Shown here: positions 24,765 through 36,150 of the stretch, in pieces
Layout of the letters: every line of letters begins with the position of its first letter
How positions within the stretch are numbered: position 1 is the stretch's first letter
Origin: Phoronis australis
Taxonomy: Eukaryota; Phoronida; Phoronidae
Direction of reading: 5' to 3'
Assembly: GCA_002633005.1 (NCBI GenBank)
Contig: NMRA01000039.1
Span: 489,225-553,224, forward strand
Length of the DNA stretch: 64,000 bases
Made by a program: the position numbers and the translations under genes
The notes under the pieces: model-generated
Seen by the model: only the letters and a program-made list of their open reading frames with translations
Database searches by the model: none
Told to the model about the DNA's origin: nothing

Positions 24765-24975
24765 TTGTGGGTTTATGTGTTTGGGTAAAATGACCCAGTT
24801 GGCCGCTTGGCCAACAACTACTAGTGGTCACATAACTGACCGAGTTAGCAGCCAAAATCATACACTTAATGCCACCGGAGTAATAGCAGCCAAAATCATA
24901 CAAATATTAACGTGACCCCAACTGGCCCATAGCTTAGACGTCCTGTGGGTCAAATAACCCATAACCACATATTTT
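24765..24975. mobile_element. Small foldback element
   Basis: Inverted ends GGGTAAAATGACCCAG and its partner GTGGGTCAAATAACCCATAA, with GTTGGC/AACTGGCC inverted further in. An internal 17-bp repeat (GCAGCCAAAATCATAC) occurs twice. About 210 bp, no coding potential. Confidence 0.55.
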
Positions 24976-25847
24976 GTAAATGAGTCGCTCAGTGATGTTG
25001 AACTTTTAAAATTGAATCATTTGATTGTCCCTTGACGACAAGATGGCAACGTTTCTTTGAACAAACTATGGACGAAATTCCACTGGGCCTCAAAATCTTG
25101 TTCGAGCAGATGGAGTCATCCTATGCAGACACGAAATACTCCATCGCCACCTTTGGACGGAAAATTTTATCAACATCTTGCTGCATTGAAAAATGGAAGG
25201 ATAAAATGACAACTTCCACTGCGCTTATTTGGATAAACACTTATTTTCAGACTATGTGATTCCTACTGCAGAAGACAATAAGACTTCATGGTGAGGAAAG
25301 GACTATCCATCACAGAGGCTCTGGGAAATGACAGACTTAAAAACAAACTGACCAAAATATAATTATTCAGACCACCAACCCCACAACAAATCACATATTC
25401 TTTGGGGTCGACAATTGGCAAGTACAACTGGTCAACAAGCTGTTGCTATAAACCTCAAACAAGTGCTGGTGAGATAAGACTCACTATATACCTGTTATAG
25501 GTACTAACAGTATGTATTATCAAAAGGCACACATCAATTGTGACTGTGTGACCCTACATGTGTTACTAGTACACTCTTTGTTCAAAGCTTCTTTGTCCTG
25601 GCTTCCACTGTGGTTGCCATCTCATGAGGCCAAGAATGAGCAAACAGTACAAAACCATAAGTGTATTCATACTTCTCTGGCCCAGCAGCCAAGAGCAGTT
25701 GAGACCTAGGTATATTGTCCTCTGAAGTGTGTTCTAACCTGGCAGTAATATTAAACATTGTGATCCTAGGTTCTAACTTAGCCTACTGACATGTCTCTGC
25801 ATTTAGCGAAATCTCTACAAAATCATAAATGTTAACTTGGTAAGAGT

Positions 25848-26222
25848 ACACGTATATTTTCTGAAAGCGGAAAGCCCGCAGAATTCGACTTTTAGCTTTT
25901 TAACAACCTGTTCCAAATTGGGTCACATGACCGCAGCTTTCTGGCAAAATTTCGCAAAAAAGAAAGTCTGACAGCAAAACAAGGGTATCATCACAACATG
26001 GCCAATTGATCAACACGAAATCTCAAAAATCCTGCAATAAGATTCTTACATTACAATTCCATTTTTGTTTCACGCAACTCCTCGATTTTGTCATCAAAAT
26101 CACAAAAGTCCTATTTCCGATGGCCCCTCAGGTAAAAGCGAATTAGAGACCAGTGCGTAGGGCATACTTTATGATGTTGCCAAGTTTGCCAAACATTTTA
26201 CAAGGATCCTACACAACCTTAT
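25848..26222. repeat. Copy of repeat family R1
   Basis: Begins CACGTATATTTTCTGAAAGC and ends AAGGATCCTACACAACCTTA, with internal GGGTCACATGACC. This is one of the two most complete copies. Confidence 0.8.
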
Positions 26223-27873
26223 CACTTTAGTACCTTAACATGGAAGAGCAGTGAAGAATATGTCATAAACAGATCCACAATGCCCTAATTCATTGACGAT
26301 AATAATTCACAAGGAACACAGCACTGCCTTAAAAATTGAATATGTCAATCTAAAAATCTGATTTCCGCTAAATCAATCAAGTACGGAGTAGTTACACTAC
26401 TTAGCCCATCTTTTTAACCGAGTCATCCACTGGACGAGTGGACGACAACATAAAAATAGAAAATCAAAATGTTTTCAAACAGAATAGAGCAGAACACTGT
26501 CTCAAAAAATAACTCTTGGTGCAGACAAAATACTGGCACCCATTAATTACAGCAGAGACAGGCATCAAGGTCAAATTAGATAAGGCCATCAAAGGACAAG
26601 GAATTTACAACAGGCATAGGAACAACTGGCTTACAAATGGAATGACTCACCTGGTGAGGCAGCATTACTGCTGCATCACTTCCTCTATGTTTTACTACAT
26701 GCCCATCCCCCCAATTTTCAACAGTTTCCATTTGAATACCTGTTCGTTATTTGTGGATTTAAGTGATATTGATCACCCAGAAAGGTGCCTGGAAATCAGC
26801 CCCAGTGTAAACTGGAACGGAGTAACCTTCACTGTGCAGTACAAAGCTGTTCTGACCAGCTAAATCATACTCAATAAACGATGGTGTATTTCAAGCATAT
26901 AATTATTCAACTGGCTTTTGATTTCAGCGAATGTCTGGCTGACATCGACGACTGATAATAAAATCATAAAAAACACGATGGATATTATTGTTTTTAGCTC
27001 CGGTCAAAACAAACAACAATCATCACAGAAAAGCATTTTTTGGAAGAAAAGCGAGAATGTCCCCTTAACAAACACATCCAATAAAGAAAACCATAGAGGG
27101 TGGCAAAAATGGTGCCGACCAGAGATGATGGTACCAATATTATATCAGGTGGATTCTATAATCACTTGGTGAATATCTCCCACGTACCCATTTTTTGATT
27201 TACCCTGGTAATGGGCTGGTTGGAGAATGACGCATGCTAATGTTCTCAAATCTATTTTGATTCGACGCAGTTTGAACTTTGCCACGACAAGTTTGGCTGA
27301 CCGAGCGCCAAGTTTCAAAATCAATGTCAGAACTTCAAACTAATAGAAGAAGAGTCTCTTTTCAACCAAAATGGATACCTTTGATGTCAGACACCAGTTC
27401 AATGTATAGATTCCAAGCATTTACATAGAAACCCTCGATTTCAAACATGTTCACTTATTTTGTTAATTCGGGTAGAGTTAGAAGACCAATATGCAGAAAA
27501 GAACCCCACCCCCCCATTGCCCAAAATTTACAAAGTGACACAGATCACCATGTAATACCGATCCCTCCCTTTATCAGCATGTGAACTATTCAACTTGTGT
27601 TGCCAGTTCAAATTATTCCTCAGCCAAGATAGTGTTCATTCTAACAACACCTGAGAAATTTATCAGTCAACACCATGATCCATACAGTTTGCGGTATCAA
27701 TCTGCAATTTCTAGATACACGTCAGTGGAAGACTGACACAGTACGAATTCAATTACAGAGCATCTATTAATAATTGCAAAGAATCTGACATTTGTCTCTA
27801 GAGTTTTGCTAAAACTTAGTAATCAGAGTGAGTTCCGCTTCTTCGATATTTAAGTAACGACCAGATTAATAAT

Positions 27874-27977
27874 CTACTGTGCAACTGTGTATCCACTGTA
27901 AGGTAAAGCACCAAACAAAACCAAGCTACTGTGCAACTGTGTATCCACTGTAAGGTAAAGCACCATACAAAACCAAG
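27874..27977. repeat. 52-bp tandem duplication
   Basis: CTACTGTGCAACTGTGTATC and the following 32 bp occur twice in tandem with one difference (CACCAAAC/CACCATAC). Confidence 0.95.
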
Positions 27978-28439
27978 CAGCAAGGACGTGGCGGTACTCA
28001 CCAATTAACTGGCTGGACATCTTAAAAAATGGCTGGATTCCCAAACACGGATCAAATTCTGCAACTACATCTACAAACAAAATTGGCCAGACCTCCAACA
28101 GCAGGGTTGAATCTGTGAACACCTCTGGCAGGGATCAGTTGTGCCAACTAGTACATTTCATAGACTGGCGAGAAAAACGAGATCACGCGAGACCATCATG
28201 CGGATGGAAGTGTTTGACAAATATGCGCAAGACCTTGCTAGCGTAACCTTGCAAAATGGCAGCCACTGAGTGATTGGTTGGATGGTGAAGTTGGAATGCT
28301 ATGGGACAGCATTCAAGACTTGTGGTGTAGAATTTAGTGTTTCCGTTCCATAGGGGATAGAATAAGCGTACAAGTGTTAATGTCAAAGGTCTACCGAATA
28401 CAGTCCAGTTAGAGTGTTCCCATGAGGCATTTGCACATG

Positions 28440-28675
28440 CGCGCACCAAGCCTTCAATATGGGGGGGCTCGAATTTCTGGCAATGTGGACCTTTTGGGCC
28501 GGGTGACAAAAAAACAGAAGGACTAAAAAAAAACGGGGTACCACCCTGTGCCTTTTCAGAGGACTTTTGTCTCGTTTTCTCAGACTTTTGTTTCTCTGAG
28601 GCGGACTTTTTTGCCCACTTCGCCCAAATGGCCCCCCNGCCCCCCGAGCCCCCCCCCCTGGGTGCACGCATGTTC
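28440..28675. repeat. Low-complexity Lys/Ser-coding stretch with unresolved poly-C and N
   Basis: The minus strand frame is open through an N and rich in Lys, Ser, Glu and Pro. Runs of A, T and C dominate. It shares GGACTAAAAAAAAA-type sequence with the hAT-like element at 9.9 kb, so it is more likely transposon debris than a gene. Confidence 0.4.
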
Positions 28676-29648
28676 CATAGAAGGTGCATTAAGGAACGGC
28701 ACTCAAATGAGTTTTTCGCATCCAGATTCCTCCAACTGAAACCACTGCTATAGGTTGCCATTTGCAATGTAATTTCCTACAAAAGCATTAATTCATACAG
28801 TTAGAAACTAACGATTGGTGTCAATGAACATAACTCTACCAAGGGTGGCTTTGTCATGGAATCTAAGAGTGTGTGTATGTGTACTGTGCATGTGTGTTAG
28901 CCCATTTTCTAAAGAAGTGTGTGAGTATCCCAATTTTCCAGCTGCACACTCTACCTAAAACAGTTGAGTGCCCTCAGAACTACATCTCTGGGCAGGTGAT
29001 TAGACAGAACAGTTGTCAGTCTGACAGCTATATTGTTTACATACTCCATAATTCATCTAAGAAGATTTTTATGATTTCTCACAAACATTGTTTCGAGCAG
29101 GAAACACTTGGATTGCCAAATACAATTCAGATTTCAGCTTCGAAATCAAATACTCCCACACCACAAGAGAATGTTATTCAGCGGTCAGTCCCTGTAATTT
29201 ACTGTTACCTGTATGGGGTCTGTCTCAGTATCAGGTCACAGATTGAATGAATGCACTCCCAAGTTATTGCCCCAGTCAGGTTAAGGTATTGCATTGGTCA
29301 GGATTTCAAATGGCAGTTCTGTTAACATTTGGTTATGGGGGACAATTGTTAAGTTTGCCAGTCTTTAAGTACATCTCATTTGTGGCTCTTGTCAACTGGC
29401 AAGTATGCCAAGTCACACAAATCTAGCAAGTGACAGAATAATATAAATCTTGGTTCAGGTGATACCATGTGCCCTGCTGAAAGTATGGGGTATGCAAATC
29501 AATGGTTCCAAGTCATTGATTCCAAGAGCACTCAACCATTCAGATCCCAGTGGACACTCTTTACTTGAACACTACAGGCTTACTCATATCTCTCCCCAAA
29601 TACAACCCCCCCTCAAACAAAATTACATGTACATTCGGACATTACATG

Positions 29649-29858
29649 GAAAAATCTAACCAATTTTGGGCGAAAATAATTGCCAAAATTATACCTTGTT
29701 TTCATTTTCAAGGACTTCAAACATTGTTGCGAATGCTCACGTTTTTTTCAAAACATTTTCTGATGGCAGCTGACTGTAACTCTATGATACAAAATTTCAC
29801 TTGGCTGCCACACCCGTGTCCTGCCACACCGTGTCCTGTACTGGTGAGACTTAACCAT
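29649..29858. mobile_element. MITE family M1 copy
   Basis: AAAATCTAACCAATTTTGGG at the left, ACTGGTGAGACTTAACCATA at the right; internal AATAATTGCCAAAATTATAC and TTGGCTGCCACACCCGTGTC. Confidence 0.6.
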
Positions 29859-32715
29859 AGATAGAGCAGGAGTGTGTTCCTTTGAGCAAGTTTCTTGCAA
29901 AATAAGTGAGATCATGCAACCCGCAAAATCACACGAGTTTGCTAGAGACCTTACAAGTGAAAACTAGCAAAATGGCCACCACGGAAGTAGTTTATCAGCG
30001 AGGCTGTAATGTTGAACAATGGGATGAAGTTTTGCAGTTTCTGTTAGTAAGCGGGACGCAGCCAAAATCACCTCTAGATACTGGTACTGAGTTTCACACA
30101 CCATACCAGGACTCATTTCAAGAACCACTTCAATGGGAGACAGCAGGTCAGAAAAACAAAATTTTCATTTGTCTCAAATATTCAGGACATGACGGCATAT
30201 TTAGTAAAAAACAACTGTCAATAAACAAAATAAAATGACACTTTCAACATTTCTGGGAATGAAGACTAGAGAAATGATAGTTTTAGCAATTTTTTCACTG
30301 CGATTTGGTAAAAAAAAATATGCCAATTCAACTTATGATGAGAAAGATGTGTAAAGGAATAAGGCTATATATTTACGAACAGATATCCGGATTGCACTAC
30401 ACAGCCTCGGTGCTCTATGCAATCCTAGTCTGAGTGACATGCACGTCACAGTTTCTCTAACTCTGAGTGGAAAATGTCAGAAATTGGCAGTTTCACAGAG
30501 CGCACTCACTCATCCAAGGAGAACCACATGCAGGCATGTTTAACACACTGATATCAATACACCTCGAAGGCACTGCCTTGTGAAAAACAAGAACTCGAAT
30601 CAGGAAAAATAAAACTACCGGTACTAGCAACTAATTTATACCATTAATTATGATTAATGATTCAAGCCTCAGGAATTTGCCAAAACCACCCTGGAATATA
30701 ATGAAAAAAAAACCATAAAAATGTACTTCGTTGAAACCAGCCTCTGTTGGGGATACCAGATCAGAAATTACGCACTAATTTGTACTCATCATGTGAACAT
30801 TTGGAACGAATGGGATTCACTGCGGTGTGCAGATGGAACAAATAACAATGATTCGCCATCATCAATAATAAATCAAGTTGCTACGAAGCAATCGAAGCAA
30901 TCGTAAGCACATTAGCTCAATGTTTTACCGGACAATATTGAACTAAGAACAGCAGCCGGTAATATTAACATGATGACTGTGATTAAACAGGAATAATAGG
31001 AAGACAAGTAGGAGTTGCACAAGTTAATGAGTCACAAGTCAGGTATGATGAAAATAGTCGCCACTGTCACTAATTCCTGAGAAAGCTGAAAACAAAAGTA
31101 ATCTTGACAGACTGATCAGGGCTATCTAACTTCAAAGGGCAACCAAAGGATGGAGAGACTGAAACCAAAGTTAATACCAGCGAAACCATAAGGTTTGCAC
31201 TTATGCACTATTTAGGAAAATACTAAACGCGACTTAGAACTATCTACCCACAAATAGTGCATCTAATCGACAACTACGGATTTATGTCAAACATGAAAAT
31301 CGCAGTTAAGGATACAATAAATTCTACCCTGATCAAGTCGAAATTACAGAACAGGTTAACAAAAGACAGTGTTCTACCACAGAACAATTCTTTTGTACAT
31401 GACCACTGGATAGATATGACAAAGGGCACTGAAATGCACACATTAGAGAAAGCTCAACACAAGGCAAAAAGAGAACATGGTACAACCGAGCGGGAGAGGA
31501 CTTCACCAAGAGGCACCTAGAAACCAAGGACAAAGGTTGCTCTGATGTCCGAAGCCACCATTTTGTTAGCTGGTTGAATTTTGTGTAGATTAAACAAACA
31601 TGTAGGACAACCATTATGACATATGTGTGTGCACTGTCTGCTATCAATAACCTAGTTGGTTGACATGACAAAGGAAACAAGATTTAGTCCATACAAGTAA
31701 TCCACTGTGTGGATAACTCAATATGCCATGTGATAAAGAACAAGTCTTAAGCTGCTTGTGGTAGAATATCATGCATCTAGGACCCAACAAACAGGGATGA
31801 CATTTAAGTGAATTTTTGTCCTTTCATAGATGAGTTTCTCACATGACCTAGAATGTGTTACATTAACACAGAGTAAGTAATTTTGTTGATATTACATGGC
31901 CAAATCACAAAGTAGTGCAAAGTAGAAATCCATACGTCTTACATTTTATCACCTGCAAAACACTAAAACAACCAAACGCATCACAACCAAACATTATGGC
32001 GGGATTCCGAGAAGGTGACAAGGTTATGATTGACATACCGGGTGTTCCAACTGTATGTATTCCCAGTCGGAAGGACATGCAAACAACTTCATAAATGGAC
32101 CCATCTTCGGCGGCGAATTCCACATCTACGTTCATTAAAACGGAGACGAACCCCAAGTCAAGAAATGCAGTGAGACTGTCTAGCTGTGCTGTCTCAAGGT
32201 CAATTCAGTGCTCACGCACGGGGGGGGGAAGCCTTGCTGACTTATTTATAAACGTTTTTTTAAGCTTTAATATCACAACTTCAAAGACTATTTATTAGAC
32301 TCTTACTTGAATATTTGATACGAAAGCTGAATGCAATTTGCAATTGCTAAGTTTAAAATGAAATCATTAACAAAAAGTTACTGAATTACTTTACATTGCA
32401 CAAACGTGTTTCTACAATAGTTGCGTCATATGATTGAAAGTTTTATACACGGTTTTCGGCAAAAAAAGATAGTTTTTACGGTTCATGTGAGAAAAAAATC
32501 CTTCACTGGTCTCCGCAAGCCTCCAGATTTTGACGAAATTTCCAAGAGGTTTTGCCCATGTCATAAACCTGAGAGTCCTGTAGGATTCTCTTTAAATGTA
32601 ACACTAAATGAGTACTGAGATAAATCATTTTTCAAGTTATATTCTGTACATCTACCACTAGATTATGTGACTTTTAAGACATTGGGGGCATTCAAAACAA
32701 AATTTAAAAGTCTTT

Positions 32716-33221
32716 AGGGCCTTTCATACTAACGTCAACGTGTCGATGGTTTGGGGAGTTGCGGTCAGTATGAACATTTAACTCCAGTCCTGGATTGCAG
32801 TTAACAGCTCCAGTTAACATCGCAGTTAAGAGGTGGATTTAATAGCGCAGCGTCGATGCTGCGGTGCAGTATGAACGCTTAACTTCAGTCCAATCGAAGT
32901 TATCGCCAGGTGCCGCTGTTATCGTCAACAGTTACAGTAGTGCCGTCACTAATAGCTGCTTATATTTTGCTCTAATAATAACCAATCGATTTAAAAATCA
33001 GTTTAATGTCACTTAGCACATGTAAATGTTTCCAAATTGAAACACTGAAAAAGAATCTTAGCGTGCAACGCTACCTTGCGATAACTTCAATGACGACAGC
33101 GGCACCAACCGCTTGCTTCGATGTTCATTAACTACCGAAGCCAGTATGAACGGTCCAGTTAAATGCGCTGTTTACGTCGACGCTCCGCTCAGACTGAGTT
33201 ACGTCAATATGAAAAGGCCTT
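32716..33221. mobile_element. Non-autonomous transposon, inverted ends AGGGCCTTTCATACTAACG, about 506 bp
   Basis: Left end AGGGCCTTTCATACTAACGT; right end, read on the other strand, AGGCCTTTTCATATTGACGT. The motif CAGTATGAACG and CAGTTAA repeats occur in both orientations inside. A half copy of the same end lies at 48,612 (GGCCCCTTCATACTAACGCC). No transposase. Confidence 0.7.
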
Positions 33222-33394
33222 TTGACTGAAAAACTGACAGAGGTAATGCATTTTTAACAGTTTAATTTCAGTCCGAAATTGGCAAGATTTTATCCAATCA
33301 CTGGTAGAATGCCCTTATGATACTGTAAACTACTCTCAACCACTTAAGATACAAAACAATCCCATTTGCACATTAGAAAGCCACAAAGAATGCA

Positions 33395-33815
33395 GTCAAG
33401 GTAACGACTATACCCACATATACGCGAAGAGCAGTTGTCACAGAGCAGCTGACACGGAACAGTTGATCAGGCACAAGTATACATGTAAACATGACTGACA
33501 CGCAGCAAGCTGACACCGCTGCGACCCCGTTTGTCACAGGTTTGAGAGGTAGAGCAAGCTGCACTCCATCAGTTACTCTAGTGTCAACAACGCACCTTAA
33601 CACAAACTGGGGCTAGGGGTAAGGGATCATCTCTGGAACACCTGCGCGATAGCTTATAGGGTGATCCGCTGGCATTCCACACGGTCTGGATGTACGCCAT
33701 TGTTTACGCGACCATCCAGAAAGAGTCTTTGTGTAAATGACTCATACTGGTCCAGTTGGCGGTCTAATGTCGTGTGAATGCGGACCAACTTGCGCCGTGA
33801 CAATCGTTTTGCGTG
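33395..33815 (-). repeat. Two-copy sequence D, copy 2 (partner 22,190-22,615)
   Basis: Minus-strand homologue of copy 1. It has a net insertion of about 31 bp after the shared AAVS codons and one stop in the shared upstream frame. Downstream both copies read PDQLFRV.CSVT, although in copy 1 that part is in a different frame from the upstream peptide. Confidence 0.75.
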
Positions 33816-36051
33816 TAAAAACGGCTTGTATATCTAAAAACTGTTCAGATATTTCTAGTGCGTCCTTGAGAGCTTTCAATCATGATATTTTATGTTGTCA
33901 TGTAAAAAAATTTCATTTTTATCATTCTCAAACTGTTCTTGGTCACAAACTAGAGTTGCTCAAGTCCTAGCATTTCTTAAGATAAAAACAGCCATATTTT
34001 AAATTTACTTATTATTAATTATTACCGTAATTATTAATTATGTTAGTATTAATAATGCATACAAATAGTGCCAAATGGTACGTGCAATGACCACACATGA
34101 GTGGCCAGTGCAAGTCTGTACAACATGTACCAGACCGCGTGCAATTATATCTTATTGAACGAATTCCGAAGACAATTTATTGAAAGTTAAAAAATTTACA
34201 TATCATATTTTTTTAACATCGCAGAATAAAGCACGTAAGTTTAACAACTTCGGCTTATAATCCAGAACTAAACATTCCTAAAAGGATCTGACAAACATTT
34301 TTGTGAGAGGAAAACAGTGAAAACATAACTGATGCAGGTGACTTGGCGGACTAATTTTGAAGTTTATCACCACAGCTTAAAAACAAACGACTTTTACCCA
34401 CATAGAAAACACAAATTCCTCAAAGCGATACATAGCTGGATATGCGTAATACTAAATGTGTAATTGTCTTTTCAACAGCAGCAAGATACTTGAAGTCTTG
34501 AAGTTCACCTAATACTGAAAATGCAACGTGGAAATTGTCCTTTAGTCTTAATAGCAAAATATTTTACAAACAGACTTAACTCGCAGCCACATTCAACACC
34601 GACCCCCAAAAGTCACGTCGGAACATATCAAAAGACTTCTTACTCCTAATTTTACACAATTACGATTGTGGTAAGAGGAGCCATGTGATCGCTCTTATAC
34701 CCGAGTGTCACTGCCCTATACTTGATTTATTCAGTTTGTTTGACCTCATTATTCTGTACGTACCTTCACCACCTGACAGAGCTAAAATACTTTCCACAGG
34801 TGCAGTTAAAAACCTATCCTAATATGAATATCAAAACTCTGCGTATTCTTGATAATCAGCCTTGACGTAGGCCTACGCAACAAAAAGAAACCACACAAAG
34901 CACGAGTGGACATAACGGGAGTTCCGAGGTAAAACCCATCTGACAATGGCATTGTTTGATGACAGCACAGCAAAATTTTAACATAACCAGCAAAAATAAT
35001 GGTAATTTATACACAGCAACAATTCCCAAATTGTTCTTTTCCTCCGCAGAGTTAGAACCAAGTACAGGCAATTCACATTTCACATTAAAACAAGACTAGC
35101 TAATGCTAATAGGGCCCAGTCAAGGAGTTGAAAACAATTAGCAAGAGATTGCAAAAAATAAACTGTAGAACGAAATACTCAGGAATTTATGCTTAATTTT
35201 AATTAGTGTTTCGCACACACTACAATCACAATCAAAACAAACAATTGCTTGCAAAGGTGTTGTTAGGAATCTGAAATTAAGCTGCTGAAGTCCATCCATT
35301 CAAATAAGCACACATTAGCATACAGCAACAAATAGCATTTTTATTCATACAAATTGAGAAACACCAGAAATATCAAGTCTTTACAGAGAACAGTACAAGG
35401 ACATTTGGATCAGCCATTTGTGTCAGTCTCCTCAAATGCAAATAAGAGTTTATACTTTAAGAACACCTTTCAATTTTCTGTCGTGAAACTTGAATTTTCC
35501 GCCAAAGCTACGTCAGTAAACACCAAAAACACGTGCTGGTAGGGGTTTCCCAAAGAATTTAGACGTAAAACGTCAACCAAAACGTTTGCTGGGTGAGAGA
35601 ATAAAGGCCGACCGAATCCCAGATATTAATGGCTGCTCGGCACAGGAATGAAGCGAGTCAATAATTTAGAAACACGGCTAGACGACACCAACAAAAGTCA
35701 CCGGCTTTAAATAGATAAATATGCAAGAATTTCGAGGGAATTCCCAACAAAATACACATGAAATTGATGGTTAAACATCCTTATTTGTCAAACAGTATGA
35801 TTTGTAAGGCTTTAGGCATACAACGCCGCGAAAAGTGCGTGCAAAGATTACTCGGAAGATCGCTATCAATCGCATAACACATCGGAACAAAGTAAAGATC
35901 ATATGAAAATAAATTCAATAAATTTCGGAATGAATCCGACATAAAAACATGAATGTGATACACTGCTCGGCTGCAAATCCTGTACCATTGTGTAGATAGA
36001 TGCTTCCCCAAACGTCTTGTGAAGTAAAGTGGACAAAATAACGAGACATAC

Positions 36052-36150
36052 CTGGTTTTGCCCAAGATGAGGAATCTTGAAGAAAAATGGAAGTATCAGC
36101 TAGGATTCAGAATCGAGCGCATGTGGTACAAGACGCGTGACGTCATCATG
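36052..36150 (-). other. BAZ2: Putative non-coding first exon of BAZ2
   Basis: On the minus strand a good splice donor (CCAG/GTATGT) ends at 36,052. Joined to the acceptor at 19,815, the frame upstream of the proposed ATG meets a TGA near 36,110, which fits a 5' UTR. A perfect CRE (TGACGTCA, 36,138-36,145) lies at the expected promoter or start-site position. The 5' limit is a guess, and no transcript evidence is available; other first exons inside the 16-kb intron are possible. Confidence 0.4.
36138..36145. promoter_or_regulatory. CRE/ATF palindrome TGACGTCA at putative BAZ2 promoter
   Basis: A perfect 8-bp cyclic-AMP response element sits in a locally CpG-richer stretch, just upstream of or inside the putative first exon. 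CRE sites of this form are common close to animal transcription starts. Promoter function is inferred from position only. Confidence 0.4.

Larger units (their letters stand above)
19816..36051. other. BAZ2 first intron (about 16 kb), repeat-rich
   Basis: Gene-free as far as can be seen. It holds M1, R1, foldback and two-copy repeats (listed separately), a poly-C run beside an N at 21,149, a G/C-rich simple stretch with an N at 28,638, and short tandem duplications. None of the open frames inside matches a known protein or has convincing splice context. Confidence 0.6.

Noticed and set aside
28183-28767. 194-codon open frame on the minus strand, Lys/Ser-rich
   Set aside because: Crosses an N and homopolymer runs, low complexity, no domain, likely transposon debris.
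29906-30238. 110-codon open frame with a fair start context (AAAATGGCC) and a GCAG/GTCAG donor
   Set aside because: Could be an exon, but no family match, no partner exon and no second copy; left unannotated.
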